64,000 nt of DNA, from contig NZ_BDBE01000025.1 of the NCBI RefSeq assembly GCF_001612825.1, positions 1-64,000 on the forward strand. The letters run 5' to 3'. A program made the position numbers and the translations under genes. Positions 9,260-17,922 of this stretch are shown here, one piece after another. A model generated the notes under the pieces. The model did no database searches. It saw only the letters and a list, made by a program, of their open reading frames with translations, and was not told the DNA's origin. This DNA comes from Nocardia caishijiensis NBRC 108228. GTDB lineage: Bacteria > Actinomycetota > Actinomycetes > Mycobacteriales > Mycobacteriaceae. Within the stretch, counting starts at the first letter, position 1; the number at the start of each line of letters is the position of its first letter.

Positions 9260-9682
9260 ATGGCGCGCGGAACAGCCTCTGTCACAGTCACTCTCGAACT
9301 CGAAGCGGGCAATGCCTCGCTGATGACGCTCGGCAAGATGCTCGGGCCGACCGGTGTCCCACCGTTCGAGGTCAAACGGAAATACGATGCGGCGACGGCG
9401 GATCGGCGCGGGGAGATCATCCCCGCCGTCATCACCATCGATGCCCGCAAACGGTGGACGATGCGGCTCAAGACGCCGCCGACCGCCTCGCTCATCAGGG
9501 CCGCGCTCGGACAACCGGGTTCGCCGCAACCGGGGCACAAGGCGGTCGGGGCGCTCAGTCGGGACCAGGTGCGCCGTATCGCGATTCGCAAACTGCCCGA
9601 CCTCAACACCACCGACGTGGACGCGGCGATGCGGATCGTGGCCGGGACGGCGCGGTCGATGGGGGTGCGGGTGGAGGACTGA
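9260..9682 (+). CDS. divergent paralogue of ribosomal protein L11
   Basis: Protein of 140 residues aligning end to end with uL11. The C-terminal rRNA-binding domain is well kept: MRLKTPPTASLI, VGALSRDQVRRIAIRKLPDLN, VDAAMRIVAGTARSMGVRVED. The N-terminal domain is recognisable (LELEAGNAS...YDAAT) but the conserved PPVGPALG block reads TLGKMLG, losing the prolines that form the thiostrepton cleft in true L11. The true rplK normally sits beside rplA, so this is a second copy. It may bind the same rRNA region under some condition, or do another job. The ATG was chosen; a TTG two codons upstream is possible. Confidence 0.8.
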   Translation: MARGTASVTVTLELEAGNASLMTLGKMLGPTGVPPFEVKRKYDAATADRRGEIIPAVITIDARKRWTMRLKTPPTASLIRAALGQPGSPQPGHKAVGALSRDQVRRIAIRKLPDLNTTDVDAAMRIVAGTARSMGVRVED

Positions 9683-9752
9683 CCCGGCCGCCGACGCCCG
9701 GTCGTCTGCACTAGGTTGGATCGGTAATCGATCGGTGCGACAACGGGGGATC

Positions 9753-11345
9753 ATGCTAGCGACGGGGGACGTCTTCGCCGGGTACGCGATCGAACGGCAG
9801 CTCGGTCGTGGCGGGATGGGGTCGGTGTACCTCGCCCGCCATCCTCGGCTGCCGCGCCAGACCGCACTCAAACTGCTGAATCCGGAACTGTTCTCCGACG
9901 ACGAGATCCGGGCCAGGTTCGAGCGGGAAGCCGATCTCGCCGCACAACTCGACCATCCGAACATCGTCACCGTGTACGACCGGGGAGTCGACGACGGACG
10001 GCTGTGGATCAGCATGCAGTTCGTCGACGGTGTCGACGCCGCAACCATCGAGCACCCGGTCCCGGCCCCACGCGCCCTGCACATCATCGAGGGCACCGCC
10101 GCCGCACTCGACCACGCGCACCGCAACGGCGTGCTGCACCGCGACGTGAAACCGGCCAACATCCTGCTGGCCGACGCCAACGGCCCGGAGCGGGTGCTGC
10201 TCACCGACTTCGGTATCGCGCGGCCCCGCGACGACGTCCACCACCTCACCCAGACCGGCACCTTCACCGCCACCCTGGCTTTCGCGTCCCCCGAGCAACT
10301 CACCGGCGCGCCGCTGGACCACCGCGCCGACCAGTACTCGCTCGCGTGCACGCTGTACTCGTTGCTCACGGGCCGGGCACCGTACGAGGCGACGAACCCG
10401 GTGCTCGTCATCCAGGGGCATCTGCAGTCCCCACCGCCCTCGGTGCACGGGCACCGGCCGGACCTGCCCGTCGCCCTGGACGCCGTGCTGGCGCGGGCGC
10501 TGGCCAAGCGCCCGGCCGACCGTTTCGACTCGTGTGCGGAATTCGCGGCCGCGGCTCGCCGGGCCCTCACCGGAACGGGTGCGCAACCGACGGTGTTCGC
10601 GCATCGGGCCGGTCCCGCCGCTGTGCCGCGACAGTTCGTGTCGCCCGTACCCGCGCCGCCGGTCAGGCCGATGATGGCGCACTATCCGGTGCCCCCGCGG
10701 CGAGCCCGTGGTGTCGTCGCGATGATCCTGCTGACGGTGTTCGCGGTCGTCGCGGGGGCCTCGTATTGGATCTGGCAGGACGAGAGCACGTGGGTGTCGC
10801 AGATACTCAACCGTTCCCGCGCCCATCGCGACATCGCGGCGATGTCGGCGGCGTTCCCTCGGATGCTTCCACCCGGTGACGCCGACGGAGCGTCGGGGTC
10901 GAGCCCGTACCTCACCGGAGTCGGTGCCGGTGGCCGCAGTTGTGAGGCCTACGTCAACACGACCAAGCGCAACGAGTTCCAGTGGGAACTGACGTTTCGG
11001 GACGCACACGCCAAATGGTCGTGCAAACCCGCCGACCCCGACGCGACTACATTCGCCTTCTACGCGTTCCCGTCCGAGGAGTCGGCCAAGGCCGCGGTGA
11101 CCCGATTCGAGGGCGAGACCAAAGACGTGGGCAGCGGAGCTTCGGGCACCCGCAGCGACGACCACCGGGCGCTGTTCCGCAAGAACCAGAACGGTGCGGA
11201 TTCCTACACCATGACCGTGGTCGTCTCCACGTTCACCGACCCGGGCCGCGAACGCTGGGTGTTCCTGTTCTCGCGCGATTCGGATCTGCTCGACCAGGAC
11301 CTGCCCGCGCTGCTCCGGGAACTGACGGACTTCCCGATGAACTAG
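9753..11345 (+). CDS. transmembrane Ser/Thr protein kinase with extracellular domain
   Basis: Protein of 530 residues. The Hanks-type kinase domain (residues ~10-275) has GRGGMGSVY, the ATP lysine K40 in TALKLL, HRDVKPAN with catalytic D131, DFGIAR, and an APE-like SPEQLTG. A Pro-rich juxtamembrane part leads to one membrane segment (about 319-340). Beyond it is a ~190-residue extracellular domain with two cysteines; it has no PASTA repeats and I do not recognise the fold. It resembles mycobacterial Pkn receptors in layout. The ATG lies after GGGGGA. The next gene is a close paralogue of the kinase domain. Confidence 0.95.
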   Translation: MLATGDVFAGYAIERQLGRGGMGSVYLARHPRLPRQTALKLLNPELFSDDEIRARFEREADLAAQLDHPNIVTVYDRGVDDGRLWISMQFVDGVDAATIEHPVPAPRALHIIEGTAAALDHAHRNGVLHRDVKPANILLADANGPERVLLTDFGIARPRDDVHHLTQTGTFTATLAFASPEQLTGAPLDHRADQYSLACTLYSLLTGRAPYEATNPVLVIQGHLQSPPPSVHGHRPDLPVALDAVLARALAKRPADRFDSCAEFAAAARRALTGTGAQPTVFAHRAGPAAVPRQFVSPVPAPPVRPMMAHYPVPPRRARGVVAMILLTVFAVVAGASYWIWQDESTWVSQILNRSRAHRDIAAMSAAFPRMLPPGDADGASGSSPYLTGVGAGGRSCEAYVNTTKRNEFQWELTFRDAHAKWSCKPADPDATTFAFYAFPSEESAKAAVTRFEGETKDVGSGASGTRSDDHRALFRKNQNGADSYTMTVVVSTFTDPGRERWVFLFSRDSDLLDQDLPALLRELTDFPMN

Positions 11346-11430
11346 CGACCGCACGGATGCCCGCGACGGCACGAACACCGTTTTGGTAGGGTCCAGCGCG
11401 TCGGACGACGAGCGAGATTCGGGGGTCAGA

Positions 11431-12561
11431 ATGGTTTCTGACGGGACGGTATTCGCCGGATACACGATCGACCGGCAGTTGGGTCGCGGCGGGATGGGTT
11501 CGGTGTATCTGGCCAGGCATCCTCGGCTGCCGAGGTGGACCGCGCTGAAACTGTTGAATCAGGAGCTGTTCTCCGACGCCGAGATCCGCGCCAGGTTCGA
11601 GCGGGAAGCCGATCTGGTCGCCCAACTCGATCACCCCAATATCGTGACGGTGTTCGACCGCGGGGTGGAGAACGACCAGCTGTGGATCAGCATGCAGTAC
11701 ATCGACGGGATCGACGCATCGATGCTCGATCCGACGACGTTGCCACCGGATCGGGCGTTGCAGATCATCCGGGAGACCGCCGCCGCACTGGATTTCGCGC
11801 ATCGCGCGGGTGTGCTGCACCGCGATGTGAAACCGGCCAACATCCTGCTGGCCAGGTCGAACAGCCAGGAACGGGTGTACCTCACCGACTTCGGCATCGC
11901 GCGCCTGCGGGACGACTCCGGTCACCTCACCGAGACCGGCTCGTTCACCGCGACCCTGGCCTACGCGGCGCCCGAGCAACTCACCGGTGTCCCGCTCGAC
12001 CATCGCGCCGACCAGTATTCGCTGGCCTGCACGCTCTACACCCTGCTCACCGGCACCGCCCCGTTCGAGGCGCCGAGCCCGGCCGCGGTCATCACCGGGC
12101 ACCTGCAGTCGCCGCCACCGCCGGTGAGCCCGCGCCGGGCCGGTCTGCCACCGAATCTGGACGCGGTGATGGCACGCGCGTTGTCCAAGCGCCCCGCCGA
12201 CCGGTTCACCTCCTGCGAGGAGTTCGTCGAGGCCGCCCAGCGGGCCCTGCGTACGGGGACCACCGGTGCCCGTCCGATCGCCCGCCCACCGTCGGGGGCG
12301 CATGCGCAGCCGTTCGTCGGGATGCAGCCCATGCGGCCGGTGAACACGTCGGGCGCCGCGATCCCGAGGCCCCCGGTTCCGCAGATGGCGCCGAGGCCTG
12401 CGACTCCCGCCGCCTGGGCGCAGCCTGCGATGCGTGCGCCGATGCCGCCTCCGCCGCCGCCCGCAGGCGGTGGCTGGGGTTCGATGGTCGGGGTGTTGCT
12501 GGTGGTGTTCGCCATCGTGATCGGCATCGCGGTGCTGATCGCGGTGTTGTCGAACCTGTGA
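11431..12561 (+). CDS. transmembrane Ser/Thr protein kinase, short paralogue
   Basis: Protein of 376 residues whose kinase domain is nearly a copy of the neighbour's over the first ~275 residues (same K40, HRDVKPAN, DFGIAR). It then diverges into a Pro/Ala-rich linker and ends with one membrane segment (~350-374) and no extracellular domain. This looks like a tandem duplication in which one copy lost, or never had, the sensor. Both would phosphorylate cytosolic targets; substrates unknown. The ATG is 85 bp after the first kinase stop. Confidence 0.95.
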   Translation: MVSDGTVFAGYTIDRQLGRGGMGSVYLARHPRLPRWTALKLLNQELFSDAEIRARFEREADLVAQLDHPNIVTVFDRGVENDQLWISMQYIDGIDASMLDPTTLPPDRALQIIRETAAALDFAHRAGVLHRDVKPANILLARSNSQERVYLTDFGIARLRDDSGHLTETGSFTATLAYAAPEQLTGVPLDHRADQYSLACTLYTLLTGTAPFEAPSPAAVITGHLQSPPPPVSPRRAGLPPNLDAVMARALSKRPADRFTSCEEFVEAAQRALRTGTTGARPIARPPSGAHAQPFVGMQPMRPVNTSGAAIPRPPVPQMAPRPATPAAWAQPAMRAPMPPPPPPAGGGWGSMVGVLLVVFAIVIGIAVLIAVLSNL

Positions 12562-12604
12562 TCGGCGCGCCGGGCCGTTCGGCGCGTGCCATATTCTGGT
12601 CCGA

Positions 12605-13564
12605 ATGAGCGACTTCGACGTCACCGCCGCCGACTCCATCGACCTCGCCCGGTTGCGTCGCTTCGTCGCCGTGGCCGAGGAACTGCATTTCGCGCGGGCC
12701 GCGAAGGCGCTGCGGATTCCGCGTCAAGCGTTGAGCGCCACGGTGATCGAGCTGGAAGGCGAACTCGGCACGCGCCTGTTCGTGCCGGGCGCCTCGCCCA
12801 CCCAGCTGTCCGACGACGGGGCGGTCCTGCTCGAACGCGCACGGGAACTGGTCCGTGCCGACGAGCAGGCACAGCGTGAACAGAAGCCGGACGAGCCCGC
12901 GAGTCTGCGTGTCGGCTTCGTCCCCGGGGTGACGGTGTCGAAGTGGGCGCGCGTATGGGGTGAGCGGTTACCGGACCATCCACTCGAGGTGCTCGGCGTC
13001 GCGCAGAGCGAGCAGGCGAACGCGCTGCGCGAGGGTCGGGTCGACCTGTGTTTCGTGCGGTTGCCGATGGACCGGGCCGGGATGAACGCGATCCCGCTGT
13101 GGGAGGAGACGCCGGTCGCGGTCGTGCGCAAGGACGACGCGTTGTCGCTGCTCGACACGGTGAGCCCGGCCGACCTCACCGACGAACAGCACCACGACAG
13201 CGGCGATCTGGATCAGGCCGAAGACGCCTTGGCGATGGTCGCGGCCGTCGGTGGAGTGGCGATCGTGCCGCAGTCGATCGCGCGCCTGCACCATCGCCGC
13301 GACCTGGTGTACCGCCCGATCAGCGACACCGAGTTCACCCGGATCGCGCTGGCCTGGCCCGCCGACGGTGAGTCGGAGCTGGTCGAGGAATTCGTCGGCA
13401 TCGTGCGCGGCCGCTCGGCCAACAGTTCGCGCGGCGCTGAACCTGCCCGCCCGGAGCGCGACCGCGCACCGAAGAAGCAGGCGCCCAAGAAGCAGACCAA
13501 GGCGGCGGCACAGCGCAAGCCCGCGAAAACCGGCCGCAAGCCCGGCGCGCGACGCGGCCGCTGA
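12605..13564 (+). CDS. LysR-family regulator with basic tail
   Basis: Protein of 319 residues. The winged HTH (residues ~13-72) reads RLRRFVAVAEELHFARAAKAL with the recognition part RQALSATVIELEGELGTRLF. The substrate-binding domain follows (about 98-270), shorter than usual. The last ~40 residues are a Lys/Pro/Ala/Arg-rich tail with APKKQAPKKQ and PAKTGRKPGARRG, like the unstructured DNA-binding tails of actinobacterial histone-like proteins. The ligand is unknown and no divergent target gene lies next to it. A hairpin follows the stop. Confidence 0.9.
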   Translation: MSDFDVTAADSIDLARLRRFVAVAEELHFARAAKALRIPRQALSATVIELEGELGTRLFVPGASPTQLSDDGAVLLERARELVRADEQAQREQKPDEPASLRVGFVPGVTVSKWARVWGERLPDHPLEVLGVAQSEQANALREGRVDLCFVRLPMDRAGMNAIPLWEETPVAVVRKDDALSLLDTVSPADLTDEQHHDSGDLDQAEDALAMVAAVGGVAIVPQSIARLHHRRDLVYRPISDTEFTRIALAWPADGESELVEEFVGIVRGRSANSSRGAEPARPERDRAPKKQAPKKQTKAAAQRKPAKTGRKPGARRGR

Positions 13565-13571
13565 CACGAGA

Positions 13572-13607
13572 ATGCCTGCGGCGCGATCGGATCGCGGCCG
13601 CAGGCAT
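13572..13607. terminator. convergent hairpin terminator
   Basis: ATGCCTGCGGC (13572-13582) pairs with GCCGCAGGCAT (13597-13607), with further inner pairing of gcgat/atcgc. It lies between the stops of the LysR gene and the convergent DUF2631 gene and could serve both. Confidence 0.7.
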
Positions 13608-13618
13608 CGGCGTCGGTG

Positions 13619-13888
13619 CTACCTCGGGATGCGCTTGGTGAGCGAATCGACGACGAGGACCAGCGCGAGCAGACCGGCGAACCCGATGAGGAAGATGTCC
13701 TCGACATGTCCCTGGTGGTTGCCGATGGTCATGCCGAGCAGGGCGATCACGACGAACCACCCGGCGATGCGGAAGGTCTTGGGCGACTCGCCGCTCCAGC
13801 CCCATGCTGCCGAGGGCACCTCGGCGGGGTCGACGCTGGTGGCGACGGCGCGCTCGGTGCTGGCTTTTTCGAGGTCCGTGGCGGCCAC
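13619..13888 (-). CDS. DUF2631 membrane protein
   Basis: Protein of 89 residues with two membrane segments (about 41-57 and 65-82) and a short loop [11 protein letters not shown]. The segment [16 protein letters not shown] before the first helix is typical of actinobacterial DUF2631 proteins. A homologue is near dxr in M. tuberculosis too. Function unknown. It is divergent from dxr with about 95 bp between the starts. Confidence 0.85.
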   Translation of the reverse strand: MAATDLEKASTERAVATSVDPAEVPSAAWGWSGESPKTFRIAGWFVVIALLGMTIGNHQGHVEDIFLIGFAGLLALVLVVDSLTKRIPR

Positions 13889-13983
13889 GATCGCTCCTTA
13901 GGGCTCGAGTTCTGGTTGGGCGAGTGTGCATATCGTGGCATACGACCGTTCGTCGTAGCCAGCAGCCCTGCCACAATGGGCCC

Positions 13984-15177
13984 GTGTCCCACCACGCACC
14001 CCGTGCCGCGCACGGCACTACGACGTCGACCGACCGGGTGAAGGTGCTGCTCCTCGGCAGTACCGGTTCGATCGGCACCCAGGCGTTAGAGGTGATCGCG
14101 GCCAACCCCGACCGCTTCGAGGTGGTCGGCTTGGCCGCGCGTGGCGGCAACCCCGCGCTGCTCGCCGCGCAGATGGCCGCCACCGGTACCCGCAATGTCG
14201 CCGTGGCCGACCCGGCCGCCGCCTGCGGTCTCGATCTGGAGCTGGGCGGGCCGGGCGCGGTGACCCAACTCGTGCGCCGCACCGAGGCCGACGTGGTGCT
14301 CAACGCGCTGGTCGGCTCACTCGGCTTGGAACCCACCCTGGCCACCCTCGAGGCGGGCACCCGGCTGGCCCTGGCCAACAAGGAGTCACTGGTCGCCGGT
14401 GGTTCACTGGTGACTCGGGCGGCCGCACCCGGCCAGATCGTCCCCGTCGACTCCGAGCATTCGGCCCTCGCGCAGTGTCTGCGCGGCGGTCGCGCCGAGG
14501 AGGTGGACCGATTGGTGCTCACCGCCTCGGGCGGCCCGTTTCGAGGCTGGACCACCGAGATGCTCGAATCGGTGAATCCCGACGAGGCGAAAACGCATCC
14601 GACCTGGTCGATGGGTCCGATGAACACCCTGAACTCGGCCTCGCTGGTGAACAAGGGCCTGGAACTGATCGAGACGCACCTGCTGTTCGGGGTGCCCTAC
14701 GACCGCATCGATGTCACCGTGCACCCGCAGTCGATCGTGCATTCACTGGTCACCTTCACCGACGGCTCCACCCTCGCCCAGGCGAGCCCACCCGATATGA
14801 AGCTGCCCATCGCGTTGGCCCTCGGCTGGCCCGACCGCCTGCCCCGTGCGGCGACGCCCTGCGACTTCGGCACGGCCTCGACGTGGACGTTCGAGCCCGT
14901 CGACGACACGGTCTTCCCGGCCGTGCGGCTGGCCCGGCAGGCCGGTGAGGCGGGCGGCAGCGTCACCGCGGTGTACAACGCGGCCAACGAGGTCGCCGTC
15001 TCGGCCTTCCTCGACGGCGCGATCAGGTTCCCGGACATCGTGCGCACCGTCACCCGCGCGGTCGAGGCCGCCGACCGGTGGACCGTCGAACCCGATAACC
15101 TGGACGACGTCCTCGCGGCCGACCGCTGGGCAAGGCAGTTCGCCGCCGAGGCTGTCGCCGACGCACCGACGCCCTGA
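13984..15177 (+). CDS. dxr: 1-deoxy-D-xylulose 5-phosphate reductoisomerase
   Basis: Protein of 397 residues for the second MEP-pathway step, DXP to 2-C-methyl-D-erythritol 4-phosphate with NADPH; it is the fosmidomycin target. Visible are the NADPH loop [27 protein letters not shown], the metal-site motif VDSEHSA, the flexible loop [22 protein letters not shown] and [10 protein letters not shown] substrate residues. The GTG at 13984 gives the standard N terminus (about 15 extra residues before KVLLLGST); the longer open frame upstream crosses the promoter region. It is followed by rip1 and ispG, the conserved actinobacterial order. Confidence 0.98.
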   Translation: MSHHAPRAAHGTTTSTDRVKVLLLGSTGSIGTQALEVIAANPDRFEVVGLAARGGNPALLAAQMAATGTRNVAVADPAAACGLDLELGGPGAVTQLVRRTEADVVLNALVGSLGLEPTLATLEAGTRLALANKESLVAGGSLVTRAAAPGQIVPVDSEHSALAQCLRGGRAEEVDRLVLTASGGPFRGWTTEMLESVNPDEAKTHPTWSMGPMNTLNSASLVNKGLELIETHLLFGVPYDRIDVTVHPQSIVHSLVTFTDGSTLAQASPPDMKLPIALALGWPDRLPRAATPCDFGTASTWTFEPVDDTVFPAVRLARQAGEAGGSVTAVYNAANEVAVSAFLDGAIRFPDIVRTVTRAVEAADRWTVEPDNLDDVLAADRWARQFAAEAVADAPTP

Positions 15178-15203
15178 CCTGACCGAGGCACGGGGACCCC
15201 CAC

Positions 15204-15259
15204 GTTTCGGCCGCCCCTCGGATTCGGGGTTACGAGGCCGAAACCGCGGCGCCAGCCGC
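15204..15259 (+). repeat. short relative of the dispersed element
   Basis: gtttcggcc (15204-15212) and ggccgaaac (15236-15244) form outer arms around an inner hairpin of cccctcg/cggggt, followed by ccgcggcgccagccgc (15244-15259). The same arm type plus this trailing 14-16 bp block occurs in the 4075-4186 element, but the 62-bp core is replaced by a short hairpin. It lies just ahead of the rip1 ribosome site. Confidence 0.55.
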
Positions 15260-15285
15260 AATGATGGAGCCAGAGAAGGGGCCAG

Positions 15286-16482
15286 ATGGTATTCGCGTTC
15301 GGGTTTGCCCTGTTCGCCGTCGGTATCACGATCTCGATCGCGTTGCACGAGTGCGGACACATGTGGGCGGCGCAGGCGACCGGCATGAAAGTGCGCCGCT
15401 ACTTCATCGGTTTCGGGCCGCGCGTCTTCTCGTTCCGGCGTGGCGAGACCGAATACGGCCTCAAGGCCCTGCCGCTGGGTGGCTTCTGCGATATCGCGGG
15501 CATGACGGCCCTGGACGAGCTCGAGCCCGAAGAGGTGGATCGCGCGATGTATCGCCAGTCCACCTGGAAGCGGCTGGTGGTGATGTTCGGTGGCATCGCC
15601 ATGAACTTCCTGCTCGGCTTCATTCTGCTGGTGGTGCTTGCCGTTGGCTGGGGCCTGCCGCAACTCGAGCAGCCACCCGCCACCGCGCTCGGGTCCATGA
15701 GCTGCGTGGCACAGGAGACACCCGAGAAGAAGCTCGCGCCGTGCGCGGGTGACGGTCCGGCCCAGCGCGCCGGATTGCGGCGCGGCGACGTCGTGAAGGC
15801 CGTGAACGGTGTCGAGGTGACCACCTGGGCCCAGTTCCAGGCCGAAACCCAGAAGCAGACCGGCACCTTCACCTACACCATCGAACGCGACGGCGAGACG
15901 CTCACCGTCCCCGTGACCCCCGAGCGGGTGCTGCGCTCGCCCAAGGAGGGCCCGGCCCGCGAGGTGTCCGCGGTCGGTGTCGGCCCCGATTTCGCCGAGC
16001 CGCAGCAGTACGGCGTGCTCGAGGCGATCCCGGCGACTATCGTGTTCACCGGTGACTTCTTCGTCGAGACGGTGAAGTCGCTGGCCAAGATGCCGCAGAA
16101 GGTGTCGGCGCTGTGGGAGGCGGTCACCGGCGGTGAGCGTGACCCGGAGACCCCGGTCAGCGTGTACGGCGCGAGCCGCATCGGTGGCGAGACCGCCGAG
16201 CGTGGACTGTGGGGCATGTTCATCCTGGTGCTGGCCAGCCTGAACTTCTTCCTCGGCGCGTTCAACCTGCTGCCCTTGCTGCCGCTGGACGGCGGGCACA
16301 TCGCGGTGGTGCTCTACGAGAAGGTGCGCGACGTGGTGCGCTCCTGGCGTGGCAAGGCGCCCGCCGGTCCCGTCGACTACCTGAAACTGCTCCCCGTGAC
16401 CTACGTGGCGGTCGTGATCGGCGGTGCGTTCATGCTGCTCACCCTCGCCGCCGACATCGTCAACCCCATTCGCCTACCGTGA
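15286..16482 (+). CDS. rip1: site-2 intramembrane metalloprotease
   Basis: Protein of 398 residues of the S2P/RseP family. The zinc motif H21-E-C-G-H25 is in the first membrane helix and the second active-site motif PLLPLDGGH in a later helix near residue 330. One PDZ domain lies between (about 140-205, with GPAQRAGLRRGDVV). In M. tuberculosis Rip1 cuts membrane anti-sigma factors and PBP3, giving stress control of the envelope. The ATG follows AGAAGGGG. It is between dxr and ispG, as in mycobacteria. Confidence 0.96.
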   Translation: MVFAFGFALFAVGITISIALHECGHMWAAQATGMKVRRYFIGFGPRVFSFRRGETEYGLKALPLGGFCDIAGMTALDELEPEEVDRAMYRQSTWKRLVVMFGGIAMNFLLGFILLVVLAVGWGLPQLEQPPATALGSMSCVAQETPEKKLAPCAGDGPAQRAGLRRGDVVKAVNGVEVTTWAQFQAETQKQTGTFTYTIERDGETLTVPVTPERVLRSPKEGPAREVSAVGVGPDFAEPQQYGVLEAIPATIVFTGDFFVETVKSLAKMPQKVSALWEAVTGGERDPETPVSVYGASRIGGETAERGLWGMFILVLASLNFFLGAFNLLPLLPLDGGHIAVVLYEKVRDVVRSWRGKAPAGPVDYLKLLPVTYVAVVIGGAFMLLTLAADIVNPIRLP

Positions 16483-16486
16483 ATTC

Positions 16487-16591
16487 GGCGGCTGGCGCCG
16501 CGAGTGTGCGGCCTGTTTCCTCGATCTTCCCTCCCGCCAGGCACTCCTTCGTCGCACCCTCTGGTCAGTCCAGATCGAGGCGGCCGCACAC
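16487..16591 (-). repeat. dispersed inverted-repeat element, copy 2
   Basis: Inverted copy of the element at 4075-4186. Its 62-bp core spans 16519-16580 with inner arms cctcgatct and agatcgagg. Outer arms are gtgtgcggcc (16504-16513) and ggccgcacac (16582-16591), a different sequence from copy 1 but with pairing kept. The trailing block cgcggcgccagccgcc is at 16487-16502 on the minus strand. It lies between rip1 and ispG. Confidence 0.8.
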
Positions 16592-16696
16592 CGGCTCGTG
16601 TTGTGCCCCTCACACGGCCGTGTCGAGGCACGCGACTAAGCTCGGAAGCAATCAGCCCAGGTCGATTCGAGATCCGTAGGAAGAAGGCAGCCGACC

Positions 16697-17851
16697 GTGA
16701 CCAGCACCATCGGATTGGGGATGCCCGCCGCTCCCGCTGCTGTTCTCGCACCACGGCGCAAGACCCGTCAGCTCATGGTCGGCACTGTCGGCGTGGGCAG
16801 TGACCATCCCATCTCGGTGCAGTCGATGACGACCACCAAGACCCACGACGTGAACGCCACCCTGCAGCAGATCGCCGAACTCACCGCCTCGGGATGCGAC
16901 ATCGTGCGTGTGGCGTGCCCGAGGCAGGAAGACGCCGACGCCCTGGCAACCATCGCCAAGAAGTCACAGATCCCGGTGATCGCCGACATCCACTTCCAGC
17001 CCCGCTACATCTTTGCCGCCATCGACGCCGGTTGCGCCGCCGTGCGCGTGAACCCAGGCAACATCAAGGAATTCGACGGCCGTGTCGGCGAGGTGGCCAA
17101 GGCCGCGGGCGCGGCGGGCATCCCGATCCGCATCGGTGTGAACGCCGGTTCGCTGGACAAGCGGATGATGGAGAAGTACGGCAAAGCCACCCCCGAGGCG
17201 TTGGTCGAGTCGGCGCTGTGGGAGGCGAGCCTGTTCGAGGACCACGGCTTCGGCGACATCAAGATCTCGGTCAAGCACAACGACCCGGTCGTCATGGTCG
17301 AGGCCTACCGGCAGCTCGCCGCGCGCAGCGACTACCCGTTGCACCTCGGTGTCACCGAGGCGGGCCCGGCGTTCCAGGGCACCGTCAAGTCCGCGGTCGC
17401 CTTCGGCGCGCTGCTCAGCGAGGGCATCGGCGACACGATTCGCGTCTCGCTGTCGGCGCCGCCCGCCGAGGAGGTGAAGGTCGGCGGCCAGATCCTGCAG
17501 TCGCTCAACCTGCGCCCCCGCAAGCTCGAGATCGTGTCGTGCCCGTCGTGTGGGCGCGCCCAGGTCGACGTGTACACGCTGGCCGACGCGGTCGCCGCCG
17601 GTCTCGACGGGCTCGAGGTCCCGTTGCGTGTCGCGGTGATGGGCTGTGTGGTGAACGGTCCGGGCGAGGCGCGCGAAGCCGATCTCGGGGTGGCCTCGGG
17701 CAACGGCAAGGGACAGATCTTCGTCAAGGGTGAGGTCATCAAGACCGTGCCGGAGGCGCAGATCGTGGAGACCCTGATCGAGGAGGCGATGCGCATCGCC
17801 GAGGAGATGGGCACCGAGCCGGGCACCCAGCCGGTGGTCACCGCGGGCTGA
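16697..17851 (+). CDS. ispG: 4-hydroxy-3-methylbut-2-en-1-yl diphosphate synthase
   Basis: Protein of 384 residues, the 4Fe-4S enzyme (GcpE) that reduces MEcPP to HMBPP in the MEP pathway. The TIM barrel has [27 protein letters not shown] and [13 protein letters not shown]. The C-terminal cluster domain carries [12 protein letters not shown] and [16 protein letters not shown] with the three cysteine ligands. The GTG start is behind AGGAAGAAGG. It is a second MEP gene in the same run as dxr. Confidence 0.98.
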   Translation: MTSTIGLGMPAAPAAVLAPRRKTRQLMVGTVGVGSDHPISVQSMTTTKTHDVNATLQQIAELTASGCDIVRVACPRQEDADALATIAKKSQIPVIADIHFQPRYIFAAIDAGCAAVRVNPGNIKEFDGRVGEVAKAAGAAGIPIRIGVNAGSLDKRMMEKYGKATPEALVESALWEASLFEDHGFGDIKISVKHNDPVVMVEAYRQLAARSDYPLHLGVTEAGPAFQGTVKSAVAFGALLSEGIGDTIRVSLSAPPAEEVKVGGQILQSLNLRPRKLEIVSCPSCGRAQVDVYTLADAVAAGLDGLEVPLRVAVMGCVVNGPGEAREADLGVASGNGKGQIFVKGEVIKTVPEAQIVETLIEEAMRIAEEMGTEPGTQPVVTAG

Positions 17852-17922
17852 TCCCTCACAGTCCGGCGACGGATTCACCCCGACCCGTACCACTGCGCCC
17901 GCTTTCGTGGCAGGCTGGTGCC

